Of a DNA stretch of 64,000 nt, positions 20,914 through 33,881 are shown piece after piece. The stretch covers positions 1,116,001-1,180,000 of the forward strand of contig BCHX01000008.1 of assembly GCA_001599755.1 (NCBI GenBank), read 5' to 3'. Position 1 is the stretch's first letter. Every line of letters starts with the position of its first letter. Under the pieces are notes generated by a model. That model was not told the DNA's origin, made no database searches, and saw only the letters and a program-made list of their open reading frames with translations. Source of the stretch: Gliomastix tumulicola (lineage: Eukaryota; Ascomycota; Sordariomycetes; Hypocreales; Bionectriaceae). A program made the position numbers and the translations under genes.

Positions 20914-22556
20914 TCAAACAGGAGTAGCCCTCTTCTCAACCGTCATCCACATATCCTCAAAGTAGGAAATACCACTTCGTATGTTGGACCGAATAGGGCG
21001 CGGCGGGTTCTTCGCAAGCTGCGGCTTGAACGTCCTCAAGAATTGCAAGAGTCCCTTGTACAGCTCCATCATGGCAATCTCCTTTCCCAAGCAGACCCTG
21101 GACCCGAACCCGAAAGTGAGGTTGAACTTCTGGTACTCTTTCGCCCTCTCCTCATCCTCCAGCCACCTCTCTGGCCGGAACTCGTCCACGTCGGGTCCGT
21201 AGAGATTCGCGTCTCGCCCGATGAGCCCGGCGTGGGAGGTGATCTCCGTTCCCTCGGGGATGAATTCCCCAAAGAGCTCGATGCCGCCCTTGGGGACAGC
21301 GCGGGGGAAGATATTGGGGGCAGGTGGATGGAGGCGCAGGCTCTCCTTCACGCAGGCCGTGTAGTAGGGACAGTTCTCCATGACTTCATCGTACTGGGGT
21401 ATGTCAGATAGCTTCCCCGCTTGTGTTGCGCGGTCTACTTCGGCCATGACCTTCTCGTATCTCTGTCCGTCAGCGAGAAGGTCGAGTATCAGGCCTTGGA
21501 AAGCCGTGCCAGTGCTGTCAGCACCCGCGACGAGGACGAGAAGGACCTCGGCTTTGATGTAGTCGATGGTCAGGGGCTGCTTGTTTTCATCCCTTGCGTC
21601 GATAAACCTGTTTGCTCAATGTTAGCCAGAAGTCAGAACTGATAGCGTTCATCTTGCAGCTCACGTCTGAAGGATGTCCGCCCGCCCATTGTTCTTGCCG
21701 GCTTCGATGTCCTTGAATCGCTGCTCAATCAGACCATCGCGGAACCTCATGAGCGCCCCAATACCATTCTGCTGATCCGGGCTGGCAACAAAGAAGCGCT
21801 GCAGGAATGTCTTCTTGATCCATTCCGTGAAGGGGTACAGCCTCGACATGATCCCGAATAGCAACAGCCCGTCGTGGGACCCTTGAATCAGCCCTCCCAC
21901 ATCCTTGCTCTGCTCGATGAAGCCGATCGGCGCCCCGAAGGCGACGGACGAGACGACATCATAGGCAAGGTATACAGCCCACCTTGCAAAGTCGAATGAC
22001 TCGCCGGGGGCTTCGAAGCTCGTATGCAGCTTGGCCATCCAGTGCTCGATCTGCTCATCGATCAGCGGCTCCAGCTTGCGGATGTTGGAACTGCTGTACG
22101 GGGCGGCAGCAATCTTTCGGTGTTTCGCGTGGATGGTCGAGTCCTGGACATTGAAGATGCCCTCCTCCTTGCCGAAGCTGCCGGAGATGTAGTACTTGGT
22201 CTTGTCTGCGTTACGGCTGTAGATCAGGGGTAGCTTGGTGGCATCGTTGACCAGCAGCATGGTAGGCGTGATGCGGACCACAGGACCTTGATTAGCTTAG
22301 CAGTGGTCTTCCGCGCAGTGAATCGGCTTCTCGTTGGAAACGAACCATGTTTTTCACAGAGTTGACGAAAGACCTCGCCCTCGGTCCCCTTGACCCCCTT
22401 CCATGTTATCCACAGTCTAGTAACACTGGCTAAAAATGGACCAGGATACTTGGCGAGGGGGTGGAAGAAGCGGTATCGAACAATCTGGGACGCGATGAGC
22501 CAGACAGCATAGCCTGCCAGGATAGCAAGAACATGAGTGATGCTTAGAACTGCCAT
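20914..22556 (-). CDS. Cytochrome P450 monooxygenase
   Basis: Exons are 22556-22346, 22286-21665 and 21607-20914 (introns 59 and 57 nt); 508 aa, a normal P450 length. An N-terminal hydrophobic anchor (about residues 5-25) is followed by the proline hinge KYPGPFLA. The KHGPVVRI strand is restored across intron 1. The I-helix oxygen-binding motif is AGADSTGT. ESLR (366-369) is the K-helix ExxR, FRPERW is present, and FGFGSRVCLGKEIA carries the heme-ligand Cys450. The protein should be an ER-anchored heme enzyme needing P450 reductase. The pattern resembles the pisatin-demethylase-like group, but the substrate cannot be told. No biosynthetic backbone gene lies next to it, so this is not an obvious secondary-metabolite cluster. 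Confidence 0.92.
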
Positions 22557-24103
22557 GCTGTGTCGAGATGAAATGTGTTGAAGCTGGGGTCAGAGTGTCA
22601 GCGGGTGAATCTCTGTCGTGATATCCGGGGAATCCAGACTCTGTCAGTGCAAAATGAGGGGTAGTGATTACATATTAAATGCCCTTTAGTCGACGAGAGG
22701 GAGGACCCATGCTGATCACATTTGAGCCTAGCTAGAATGTACTAGCAAAGGGTTGCATTCACTTTCATTTGGGAAATGGGCGAACAACCCCCCTCGCCAA
22801 GTATTATTAGAACATGTCCTGTGCGAAAGTCCTTACCTAGGATTTTAACCGGACCAATAACTTTGGCCATCTTGTGATGTTCATTTGCAGACCTTCGTGC
22901 ATCTTTGCTATGTGGCTGACGGTGGCGTTGATGCCGGGGCTTCCTAAGTACCTACCCCTAAAGAGGACCAAATGGGGGATTCGCCGAGCTGCAAGCTAGA
23001 CACGAGTGGACCAGTGACATTCCCCCAGAAAATGCCGGATAGAACGGGAGAAAGTATAGGATTTGTAACATGATGCCAAGATTAGGTCAGGATCTCTTAC
23101 GTGCTTGAGGTACGTGGTGAGTGCTGGCACAAGACAAGACCCCAGCTGAGGCCTGCACACGTTAGGGGACGCACCCCGGCTGTTCCGGGCTTTCTATTTT
23201 TAACGGAAAATATATGATTGGGTGAATCTAGGCCCCCCGGAACTTAATGGATTGGTCTAGGTCGTGGAGTAGTTTGAAATACAGACAACACATTACTAAG
23301 GCCACGAGTGAGGTCGACTAGAGAAACGACTATCGAGGATGTGAGCATAAATATCCCATCCCATGAGCTTTCAAGTTCATCAATAAAGTCAAGACTCATC
23401 ACCGTATGATGAATCAAATGTTTCAGTACAGCGTGATGTACAGAGAACTATTGCTGACCATGTCACCGCTGTTGGCTCGGTGACGCATCTAGACTCGTGT
23501 GCTTGCACTGAATAGCATGGGGGCTCAAGGTCCAGGCTGTGAATATCGGCAGAGCACAGGGACAGCAAATGGCGAAAGAATCCATCATGGATCAACGAGC
23601 ACAACAGACCGCAACCCTTTGCCAGGTACGACAGTTAAGTAAGTATCGACGAGACCCAACTCAACAACATGCCAGAACATCTAATTATTTTTGAGCCCTC
23701 TTTAGAGGCTAATCAGAGCCCCCAAAAGTGTGTCTGTGCGTCGTTCTAGCACCCAGGCTTACTAGCACATATGTTCCGTTGGTGTTCATTAGCAGCCGCA
23801 AAGTCGGGGACCGTGAAAATTTCCTGGTCTTCCTGTGAAACAGGCGCCATGTGACAATTGTCTTTGCAACCATGCGGCTTTTCTTCCGCATATAAACACA
23901 TTCATTCACGGTAGTCGGCGTTTTGCTCTCTTCCTTAAACTCCCTCCTCTTTTTAGGTACCTACCATAATACACCAAAACTCCCAAAATTTCCTCTCCAC
24001 GCCGTCCACCTCATAACCGCTCTCACCATAGCTGACAATCCTGTGCCCCCAAAGCATCTCACATTTTGGAATATTCCCACAGCAGGACATATCGGCCAGC
24101 ACA
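22557..24103. other. Intergenic, no supported gene
   Basis: A 1.5-kb spacer between the divergent P450 and pseudokinase genes. It is relatively AT-rich. A TATAAA at 23891-23896 lies about 210 nt before the ATG at 24104 and may be its core promoter. Nothing else was recognised. Confidence 0.5.
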
Positions 24104-25141
<1,038 letters not shown>

Positions 25142-25852
25142 GCCTTCTTCCTGGATATTCAGCTCCAGCTGGCGGGCTTCAAGAATGCGAGTCCCAACTT
25201 CTTCGCAGGTCGTGTCTTTGACTAGACAGACGCTTTATCCAAAATGCACCTTTTGCTGGACGTCACGTCGAAGCGGTAGCGTGCAAGAAACTAGCAACGG
25301 AGAAAGAAAGCCAGCCCAAGACGGTTGAGCTCAAGATTGATACGTTAGTACCACAGTACCCCTAGAGGAGCGTGGTCGGTTTCCTTTATCTCTTCTGTGT
25401 AATTACCATCATCGCTTTTCCAGTACCGCTACTCAAGTCGAGAACGGCCCAACATGATGATGAGTTTCATTCTTGTTCGGGAGGGAGGAGAGGATATTTC
25501 TTTTCGGTCGGATCAAGAGGCCATAATAGTAATTAGACATTCCGAAATAACGAGTAATATTACCCAATAATGGTAGTCAAGTGTGATGCTGGGAGATATG
25601 GCTAGCTGAAGACACAGTGCCAGTGATCCTCGAAGGCCTAGCCATGAAACGAGAGCAGCCTTCTAATAAGACCAAATTGGTCGCATTCAGTTGAGTGGTT
25701 CAATGCTTAAGGGCCTAACGGATATTTTTGGGCAGATGCGAGCATTTAGCCATGTGTCCTTACAATGATGATCCGTGATTTATTCAACGTAGGAAGTAGA
25801 GAGACGATCTCGACAACTGCGATCGGGGTATAAAGACACATACATAGTCGTC
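25142..25852. other. Intergenic between convergent genes
   Basis: Begins with a 28-codon in-frame continuation of the pseudokinase frame (to 25225). The rest is AT-rich sequence between two convergent genes. No gene was seen. Confidence 0.5.
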
Positions 25853-27378
25853 TCAGCTGACCTCTTTGCTCCCCCCTTCCTGAGAATCCTCAACAGTCTG
25901 CTCAACAGGCACCACCCCTCTCCGAGCATCCCGCCTCTGAAGATACCAAATCCCCATCGTCGTCACGAGCGTCGCAGCCCCCATACACATCATCGCGATG
26001 CTCCCCTCGGTCCAGTCCGGCGCCTGCGTCGCGTTGTAGAAGAGGAGCGACCAGAACATGTACACGGCGATGGAGAACATGTTCATCGCGCCCAGGATGA
26101 CGCCTCTCTTCGCATCGTCCTCCCTTACGAGCGCATTCGCCCACGCGAAGAAGACCGTCTGCCCGGCGTACTGACACCCATTGAGAAACAGCGCGAAGAA
26201 CTTGGCCTCACGCGACGGCGGCCGCAGCATGATGGCGCCCGAGACGACAGCCGTGCAGGATAAAAACACGCCGACGTGCCACGCGCGCTTCGTGAAGTCC
26301 GAGTACCACCCGAGGAACAGCGTCGCGATGACACCGACGCCGGCGACACCCGTGGGGATGTAGTTGACCTGCTCGACGGTGTAGTCGCCCGTGTGCGAGA
26401 GCCAGAGGCCCATGACGGCGTTGGTCGAGAACATCTCGGTGTTGCTGGCGAAGACCCAGAGGAGGACGAAGCCGGCCCAGTGCCAGGTGCGCAGGACGCG
26501 CGCGAGGAGGCTCCAGCCGAGGACGCCGCGGCGCTTGTGCAGGGGCGGGAGGCGGTCGACGGCGAGGCGCTTCTCTTCGGGGGTGAGCCACCAGGCACGG
26601 GTGGAGGACGGGGTGTCCGGAAAGGCGAAGAAGCCGTAGACGGCGACGGAGATGGTGATGCAGAAGTCGATGATGAAGAGCCACCGCCAGCCTGGGAGGC
26701 CGTGGGCGCCGTCTGGCTGGGAGTCAGCAGTGGTAGATGAGAGCCAAGTGTAGAGGGGGCGTTAATAATACCTAGACTGCCGTGGATGGCTCCCTGCAGG
26801 ACGCCGGAGAACATGGTCCCGACGAGGCCGCTGCTGGTGAAGATGGCCGTCCGCTTGCCCAGCTCCTCCTCCTTGTACCAGCTCCCAAGGACGTAGTGAC
26901 ACCCAACGAAGGTGGACGCCTCAAAAATGGCCTGGATGAACCGGATGGCCATGATCTGCCACGGATGGGAGACGAAGCCCGTCCCCAGCGTCAGCAGACC
27001 CCATGCAAAGACGCAGCCGGGGAAGAAGAGGCGTGGGGGAAGCTTCTGCAGGGCGATGTTGCTCGGGATTTGCCCCAAAACGTAGCCGCCGTAGAAGACT
27101 GCTCCATGGGTCAGCACGGTGTTGCATTCACGTGAGGTGCATCAGGGACCTTAACTCGTGTTGATGACGTTGAGCTCCTTGCCCTTGAAGTTGAGGTCCT
27201 CCTTCATGCCGCTGACGTACGCATTGTTCAGGTTCATGCGGTCAAGGTAATTGACCCAGTACATCAAGCAGCAGAAGGACAGAATCACGAAGTCCAGCTT
27301 CACGATGAGCGTCCGCTCTGCACGGGTGGCGGCCGGCTTGCCCCAGGCGATCTCCCGAAGCTTGGAGAATAACAGCAT
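25853..27378 (-). CDS. Dal5-type MFS transporter (anion:cation symporter family)
   Basis: Exons are 27378-27156, 27098-26772 and 26712-25853 (introns 57 and 59 nt); 469 aa. TM1 carries the family hallmark YWVNYLDRMNLNNAYVSGM, followed by FYGGYVLGQIPSN restored across intron 1 and GWRWLFIIDF restored across intron 2. About 12 hydrophobic spans can be traced. This family (allantoate permease/nicotinate carriers such as Dal5 and Tna1) takes up organic anions by proton symport at the plasma membrane. The substrate cannot be read from sequence. The ATG at 27378 is the first in frame after several non-ATG codons, giving a rather short cytoplasmic N-terminus. Confidence 0.88.
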
Positions 27379-28182
27379 GGCAACGCAGAGCAATTCTCTC
27401 GGGCGCTAGTAGTCAGTGAAGAGAAAAGGGAGCAGATTTCTCTGGCTTGCAGCATTCGTCCCCCTCAATCCTTGCCGACAGCTATATGAAGGAGATGTCC
27501 ATGCATTCATGACGCCACGACGATACTTCTGCGTCGCACGAACCAGTCACACGTGAGGGATAAAGAAATCTGTCCGACCTGTTCGCCACATCTCCGCAGT
27601 GGCAGCGATTTGCATCCCCCTCCTCCAGCCTCTTCGGTGTTCGGTTGGTCTGATAAGGGGCCGTGATCGGCGTGGTTCCATTATGGCCCCTGAAAGTGCC
27701 GGAGGATTTTGACGGCTGGGGCATTCCACAGTGGGTGATTCACTGAGAGACTGGAATGTGGCGGTGACTGTGCTGCCTGCTGTAACGGCTTGTCGGCTCT
27801 CTTGAGATGAGCAGGTATCTCTGAATCCAGTGGCACCTGGCTCAGGTCAATGAGAATCACTGCTGCCTCTCATTTGTGCATTTTCCTCACATTGTGGCAG
27901 AAATCCAATATCCATATGACATGATAACGGCTTACTGGAAAAGACTACTAGAGGTGATCGCTGCCCATGATATCATCGTCCAGGTCTCAGCTACATCGGG
28001 CTCCGTCTTGAATATCCAGAACAGTGACCGGCCCCCGTTCCAGCCATTTCGGTTCACGTTACAAACGGGCAAATGGTACGAAAAGGGATATCAATTTAAG
28101 AAGCTCATGAACACAATGTCACCTTCATAATTTACCACCACCAGATACACATAAGCACGGCGCATCCCCCTCCGATTCACAC
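27379..28182. other. Intergenic, no supported gene
   Basis: Promoter side of the MFS gene and 3' side of the HET gene. An 84-codon open frame at 27876-28130 lacks any domain and partly overlaps the expected 3' UTR, so it is not called. Confidence 0.5.
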
Positions 28183-30429
28183 TCATCGGATCGTCACCTC
28201 CCCCAGCCCCTTCTTGCTGGGCAGATGCGAGTCGACACACACGCCGATAATCCGATACGGATCCATGGGGTGCTTCCGGCAGATAAGCAGGTTGCCAGAC
28301 CCCTCCGTGTCCACGAAGCCGTAGTCCCTCATCCCATCCATGGCATCGTGCATGAAGTCGTCCGGCACGAGTGCACGCCCGCTCGGCCACGGACGCTCCG
28401 TGTACACGGCCTCGTGGATCTTCTTCTTCCGGCACGACGTCGAGAAGTATTTGTGCGCGCGGATATCGCCTCCAAAGGCCACCAGGCTGAAGGACCGGCC
28501 CACATCGGCGACCTGCACGAGGCCGAGTCCGTCCTGAAGAACGATGCGGTTGTCCTTGTCCAGGCTGGCGGCTGTCCCTCCAAGGGAGCTGCCCTCGATG
28601 GCGGTGATGGCCTCAAACACGAGTGAGAAGGGCGCCAGGAGGGTGCACCCGCAGTTCACCGTCACCTCGCACATGATATCAGAGGTTGTCCCCGTCGCGA
28701 GCCGCGAGTCACAGTCCGTGATGTCTCGCAGCGTGAAGTTCATCGACAGGTTATGCGCCCTGAACCCGTTCCTATCCGGATGCTCCCAGAACGTGCCACT
28801 GACAGACCTATCAACCCACCCGATGGGCTTCGCACTCGGATCGCTCGTGTTCCAGTGCGGCTGCAGCTTGCCCAGCAGCCTCCGCCGATACTCAGCGATA
28901 TCCTGGCATCCCGGGTCGAGAATAGCACCGAGGATGGTCGCACACTGCACCAGCACCCGGCCCGTCTCGTCGCGAACAACGTCGCGCGGCTGGTCGTGCG
29001 TCGGGATGAGCTCCCGCTTGAACATCCCGGCCTTGATCTTCTTGCCGCAGTTGCAGCCGCGGAAGCGGAACTGGAACGCGCCGTCGCCCTTTTGCAGCTT
29101 GATCTTGGTGTACTTCTTGGGGACGCCCTCGATGCCCGCCGTCGCCTCGGCCTTGGCCCGGCCCTTCTGCTTCAGGCGGCCGAGGATGGCGACGCCGGCG
29201 AAGCAGTCCGTCGTCACGATCGGGCTGTTCTCGACGGACGGGATCCAGTCCCAGCCAGCAGGGCGCTCCTTACTGCTCACGGCCAGCTTCGTCCACGCGA
29301 GGCCCGTCCGCTCCGACAGCCGCTGGAAGAAGTTGAACGAGATGGTCTCGATAGCATCATCGTCCCCGGACAGCTGCGTCTCGACCTCGCGGGCCTCAAA
29401 CAAACCATTGAAGACGCCCAGCAAGCCCCGGAAGATATCCGCCTTGAACCGACACTCCCGCGGGCGCAGCGACACCGCCGAGAAGACGTTGGCGATGCCC
29501 CGGTAGTTCTCGCACCACCACAGCGGCCCGCCGTTGATGATGTCGGTGCGCGCGCTCATGATGCCCTGGACCTGGGTCTGCAGCGCGGACAGCGACGCGA
29601 CGTCGTCGGCGATGACGAGCAGCACGGCGTTGACGGTCGCCGTGTTGAGGAAGCGGCAGTTCTCGATCCAGTCGAGCAGCTTGATGGCCTTGTCCTTGGC
29701 GTCGGTCGCGAGGTCCATCCACGTGTGCATGGCGCCGATGCACGAGATGCGGTCGGGCGCGAGCCCCCAGATGGTGATGTTCTTGCCGAGGATCATCTCC
29801 TGGAAGGTCCAGACGCGGCCGAAGTAGGCGTTGTCGAAGAGGTCGCGCACGCGGCGGATGCAGGTCGCGTAGCAGTTGAGCACGCCGAGGTCGACGCCGG
29901 CGGAGCGCACCGTCGCCGCGGAGAGATCAAACGCCCAGTGCCGCTGCGTCGCCCAGGCGGCGAGCCGGTCGATGAGGTTCTGCGTCAGGCCGACGGCCTC
30001 GGCGGCCAGGCTCGCGCCGCGCATGTTGCCGAGCACGTGGTCGACGAACTTGAGGTCGTCGACGATGCCCTGCGGATCCCAGACGTCGGCCATGTCGACG
30101 AGGATGTGGCACGTCGCCGCGGACCGGTAGTAGTCGTACATGCGGCCGATCTCGACGGCCTTCTCGCCCGCGTCGGACTGGTTGATGCACACGCAGTCGG
30201 CCCAGAGGTACTGGATGCCCGCGCGCTGCATGAAGCGCCGGATGTCGTCCAGCTTGGAGGGCCGGATGGGCACCCGCCAGGTCACGCCGGGGATGCCCGG
30301 GTCGTAGTCGTCGACGAGCGCGCCCCAGGTGTAGGAGATGATGTCGAACGAGGTGACGTTGTGGGCACGCGGGTCGATGACGCTGAAGACGCCGTTGACC
30401 CAGCCGATGACCCGGAGGGGGAGGGCCAT
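28183..30429 (-). CDS. HET-domain (heterokaryon incompatibility) protein
   Basis: A single exon of 748 aa. The three HET signature blocks are present: ISYTWGA (31-37), LWADCVCINQ (75-84), and the later RVWTFQEMILGK (around residue 210). HET domains act in fungal nonself recognition and trigger cell death after fusion of unlike hyphae, usually through a partner or an attached sensor. No NACHT, WD40 or ankyrin module is attached, so this is a stand-alone HET protein with a 500-residue C-terminal part of unknown role. The coding region is strongly GC-rich and uninterrupted. The start is the first ATG, which directly precedes the domain. Confidence 0.88.
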   Translation of the reverse strand: MALPLRVIGWVNGVFSVIDPRAHNVTSFDIISYTWGALVDDYDPGIPGVTWRVPIRPSKLDDIRRFMQRAGIQYLWADCVCINQSDAGEKAVEIGRMYDYYRSAATCHILVDMADVWDPQGIVDDLKFVDHVLGNMRGASLAAEAVGLTQNLIDRLAAWATQRHWAFDLSAATVRSAGVDLGVLNCYATCIRRVRDLFDNAYFGRVWTFQEMILGKNITIWGLAPDRISCIGAMHTWMDLATDAKDKAIKLLDWIENCRFLNTATVNAVLLVIADDVASLSALQTQVQGIMSARTDIINGGPLWWCENYRGIANVFSAVSLRPRECRFKADIFRGLLGVFNGLFEAREVETQLSGDDDAIETISFNFFQRLSERTGLAWTKLAVSSKERPAGWDWIPSVENSPIVTTDCFAGVAILGRLKQKGRAKAEATAGIEGVPKKYTKIKLQKGDGAFQFRFRGCNCGKKIKAGMFKRELIPTHDQPRDVVRDETGRVLVQCATILGAILDPGCQDIAEYRRRLLGKLQPHWNTSDPSAKPIGWVDRSVSGTFWEHPDRNGFRAHNLSMNFTLRDITDCDSRLATGTTSDIMCEVTVNCGCTLLAPFSLVFEAITAIEGSSLGGTAASLDKDNRIVLQDGLGLVQVADVGRSFSLVAFGGDIRAHKYFSTSCRKKKIHEAVYTERPWPSGRALVPDDFMHDAMDGMRDYGFVDTEGSGNLLICRKHPMDPYRIIGVCVDSHLPSKKGLGEVTIR

Positions 30430-33400
30430 TGTGGTGGGCGGTCGTTGGTGAGTTCGAGTTCGGTCGAGTCGTGATGTTCGTAGTCGGGATGTGGTCGATT
30501 CGATGCCGTGGTCGTGATCGTCCTTATTCCGGATACCCAGAGCACAGGGCCGCCGAGTCTTCCCTCGGGGGGGGGATCATCGTCGAGATATACCTCCAGC
30601 CAGCCAGCTCAGTCGCGTGTCGACGCGCCCAGCTGAACCCCCAACTGATCAGCCCCTGCGTCCAGCCCTGGCAGCAGTGAAATTCAAGCGACATGAGGTG
30701 GCTTGCCATCCCTGGAGTCCCCTCGAGTCCTCCAACCAGGATCGGGCCGCCGCCCACCCTTCCCGTTGGTCTGTGACGGAGCTACTGCAGTGCCCGGGCG
30801 ACCCCTGAGAGGGGGGCTTGGGGGGGAGACGGCTCGCATCGAGCAGGGGAGCTGGGATTCTGGCCAATCTGAACGAGGGTGAGAGGTGCGGCTGAACCTC
30901 AGAGGCCTCACCCTGCACCCTTAATCACCCTGTAGCGTCGTTGTGGCGCTGGAAAACAGCCACCATAGGCTGCGCTGCCGCTGCGAGGGAAAGATAGTGC
31001 TGCACTTCCGGGATGCAGGATTCCTTTCATTTGCTGGGAATTGCGACACGTTATTTATAGCAGAGCTGGACTGATTTCACTCCCAGCCGTCCTTGAGAGT
31101 GCCTGCGGAACAACATTAATTTGACGGCGCAGATGGCTTTGTCGGATATTTCTCTCCATTCAACAGCACACCAACTGTCCCAGCTCGACTTTTGACGTTC
31201 AATTTCCTTGGACCTGGTGCGCGTCGACTCACAATTATGCTCAGATTCATGGTGCATGTGACTATCGAGTTGCGATATTGTTCTTCTCGATCAAAGCGCT
31301 AATCCCGTATGATGAAAGGGAGTTCGATGTGGTTTTCGCTGCTGAAGTTGTAGCAGGGAAATTTTTTAGCCACTCGACCGCAAGTGAGGAGACCCTCTTA
31401 CGGCGCAGCGATTTCCTGCTGCAACAATGCCAGGGCCGCACCAGTCTCGGTCTTCACCTCCCAGAAGGACTTCTCACAGAAAATCACAGATGCCTGGCCA
31501 TGGGTGATCATCGTCATCAAATTGGTGGTCACACACGACCCCCAATACGACTGATCTAATTTCAACAAAACACCGACCTGCCCGGTGCGACCTGAAACGA
31601 AGACCATTCGAGATAGACGGCTCGTGTGACTCTTTCAGACGCTTCCGATCAGAGTGTTCAAATGACCTGTCAGCCATGACTTTGCCAAAGACCTTAATCC
31701 CGACCTCACGCCATCGGGTTGCTGCGAAAGACTCGGACACTTCGGGTGGTGGTCAGCATTGTGCAACACCAAAATATATTGCAGCGATCCGGCCGATACG
31801 AATATGCGGCGTGAGCGGTTCCTGGCTTGCCGCAGAATGAGACAAAGTGGTGCGAGCCCCGATGTCGCTGGCCGAGACTGATTCATTGAGAAGTACGGAG
31901 GCGGTCTGGACATCTGACCCAGACGTGCAAGCACATTCCAGAGCTCACCGGGTCACTCCAGTGACACTCGGGCCACTTGGGCCACTGAATCTTCACTGGA
32001 GGGGTGACACCCAGACTCGGACCTGCGTCACACTCTCCCTCGAAAGGGTCCAGTCGGCCGTTGTCGGTCTCTCATGCACCAGCGAATGCACGATACTCTT
32101 CACCGACATTCAAATCCAGAAGCCAAGCTCTAGCATTTGTAATGCTCCCAGCTGAAAAAGCACCCCAGCTGGTCCCTGAGCCGCACAACCATCCGTCCAA
32201 GCCGACAATGCTGCTCACTCACTTAACTACCCTAGACAACATCCGCTTTCCCGGCTCGCGGCAGATGCAATCAGGATTCAACCCCTCCCTGCATTTCGGC
32301 TGTCACAATCTTGGCGTTGCGGTCGAGTCCCTGGGCGCTTTGGTTCGGGCGATTCGTATCACGGGTTCTCGCCCTGCTTTTGCTCGTCCGTGGCGTCGCA
32401 CCGGCTGCCAAATGCATCATATACCAGCCGCCTGCTAAGCATTCATCCAGACCAGACCCAGCAGCCAGACCACCAAACAACACCCGACACGCTACTGCAC
32501 AGACTAGCATCTGCCAAGGGCCACCATCTGGCAGCCAGAAATGAGCACCGTCAGCGAATTCAGTGGGAGACCAAGAACGGCTAGACATGCCGATTCTGAG
32601 TGCCGAAACATGACCTGACTGACTGGTTCCACCACACCTCACACAAGCTATCAAATCGCGGCGTACTTACTGGTCACTCACTGGTCATTTCCCCCCCAGA
32701 CGGCAAATAATGGATAAAATCGAAGGTTTCTTGCTAGGAGGAGAAGCCAAAATCAAGTTTATTCCTCCGTACCCCAGGTTTGGGCATGGCTCTAAGAAAT
32801 CCGGGGGAATTTTCGACGACGTACGTACAAGCAAGGCTGCAACGGAAGGGGGAGGAGGTTGGGGGAGATTCTCACAGGTCTGTGGGGTCCGCTTTGTGTT
32901 CTTCACCGTCCCTCTTGTTCAATATTTCTCTTCTCTTTGAGCATGGCTCTGCGGGATTATCCATTTATCTTGTCGTGAAATGCAGCTGCTAGTATGCGTG
33001 ATGGATCGTGGACATCCATATCAAAAGAGAGGATGCCACTTTCAGCTCGGACAGAACCCCCTAGCTGCAGTTGGGGGCCCTGAGCATAGCGTGGACGAGG
33101 ACCACATCACCAACCCAACGATTTGGAGGCGAGTGACACACCGTCTCCCTCTACCCCCTCCTTTCTGTGTCCACACCTGGCACACACTCACCTGCCGCTT
33201 GATTCGCCCGCTCATCACCATTGGACCGATTTTTTTCTCAAGGCCCCTAGAAACGGCCGAAGAAGGCCAGAAAGTCCACTATTATTCTTTCGTTTCCTCT
33301 CTCTCACTTCTGTGCTCTCTCCTCCCCGGCTCGCCGGGACCAGGTGGTCCCCAGCTAGCTCCTCCGGCCCCCCCCTACTTTGACCTTCTCATCTTGCATG

Positions 33401-33881
33401 CTACATTTCTGCCTGCATTCGCAATATACGGCCTTCATACGCACCAATAGCACCGAGCTTCCGGGTAAAGTCTAGGGGGGGCCTACGTAGCGTCTATCTC
33501 TTGGCCTGCAGGTTGATGTCGCCGCGGAATTGGGTGCCATGTGTAATGGAGGAGGCTCGATTCGTTGATATATGAATGGTTCCCCCTCCCTGTCTCGGCG
33601 CGTGGCACCAGCTTAATTAGCTGCTGCTAGCTCGCGGTTCTTCAATTTTTTTTTCTCTTTCCCCCTTCATCGATCATTGCTTCTCGAAGACACGGGCTTG
33701 CTCATCGTGCCCCTCGCTACTTCTTGTGCAAAGGACTGCATCAGTTTGGATATACGGCATTGGTCCCCCCATCTCATGAGTGCCTCGGGGTGATTTGAGA
33801 TTGCGATTCGATTTCCCCGCGTCGACGCCCCCAAATCTCCGCACTTGAATTTCCGGCCTCGGCTTGGGAAGACCACACACG
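30430..33881. other. Long intergenic region, no supported gene
   Basis: At 3.45 kb this is the largest gene-free gap. It lies between the divergent HET and MFS genes. No ORF carries a recognisable domain, and no clear terminal inverted repeats, LTRs or RNA genes were found. The last few hundred bases before 33882 are pyrimidine-rich, as in a leader or promoter. Confidence 0.5.

Noticed and set aside
28753..30474. 573-codon plus-strand open frame opposite the HET gene
   Set aside because: Antisense shadow of a GC-rich coding region; composition is Arg/Asp/Val-rich with no domain, while the minus strand has clear HET motifs.
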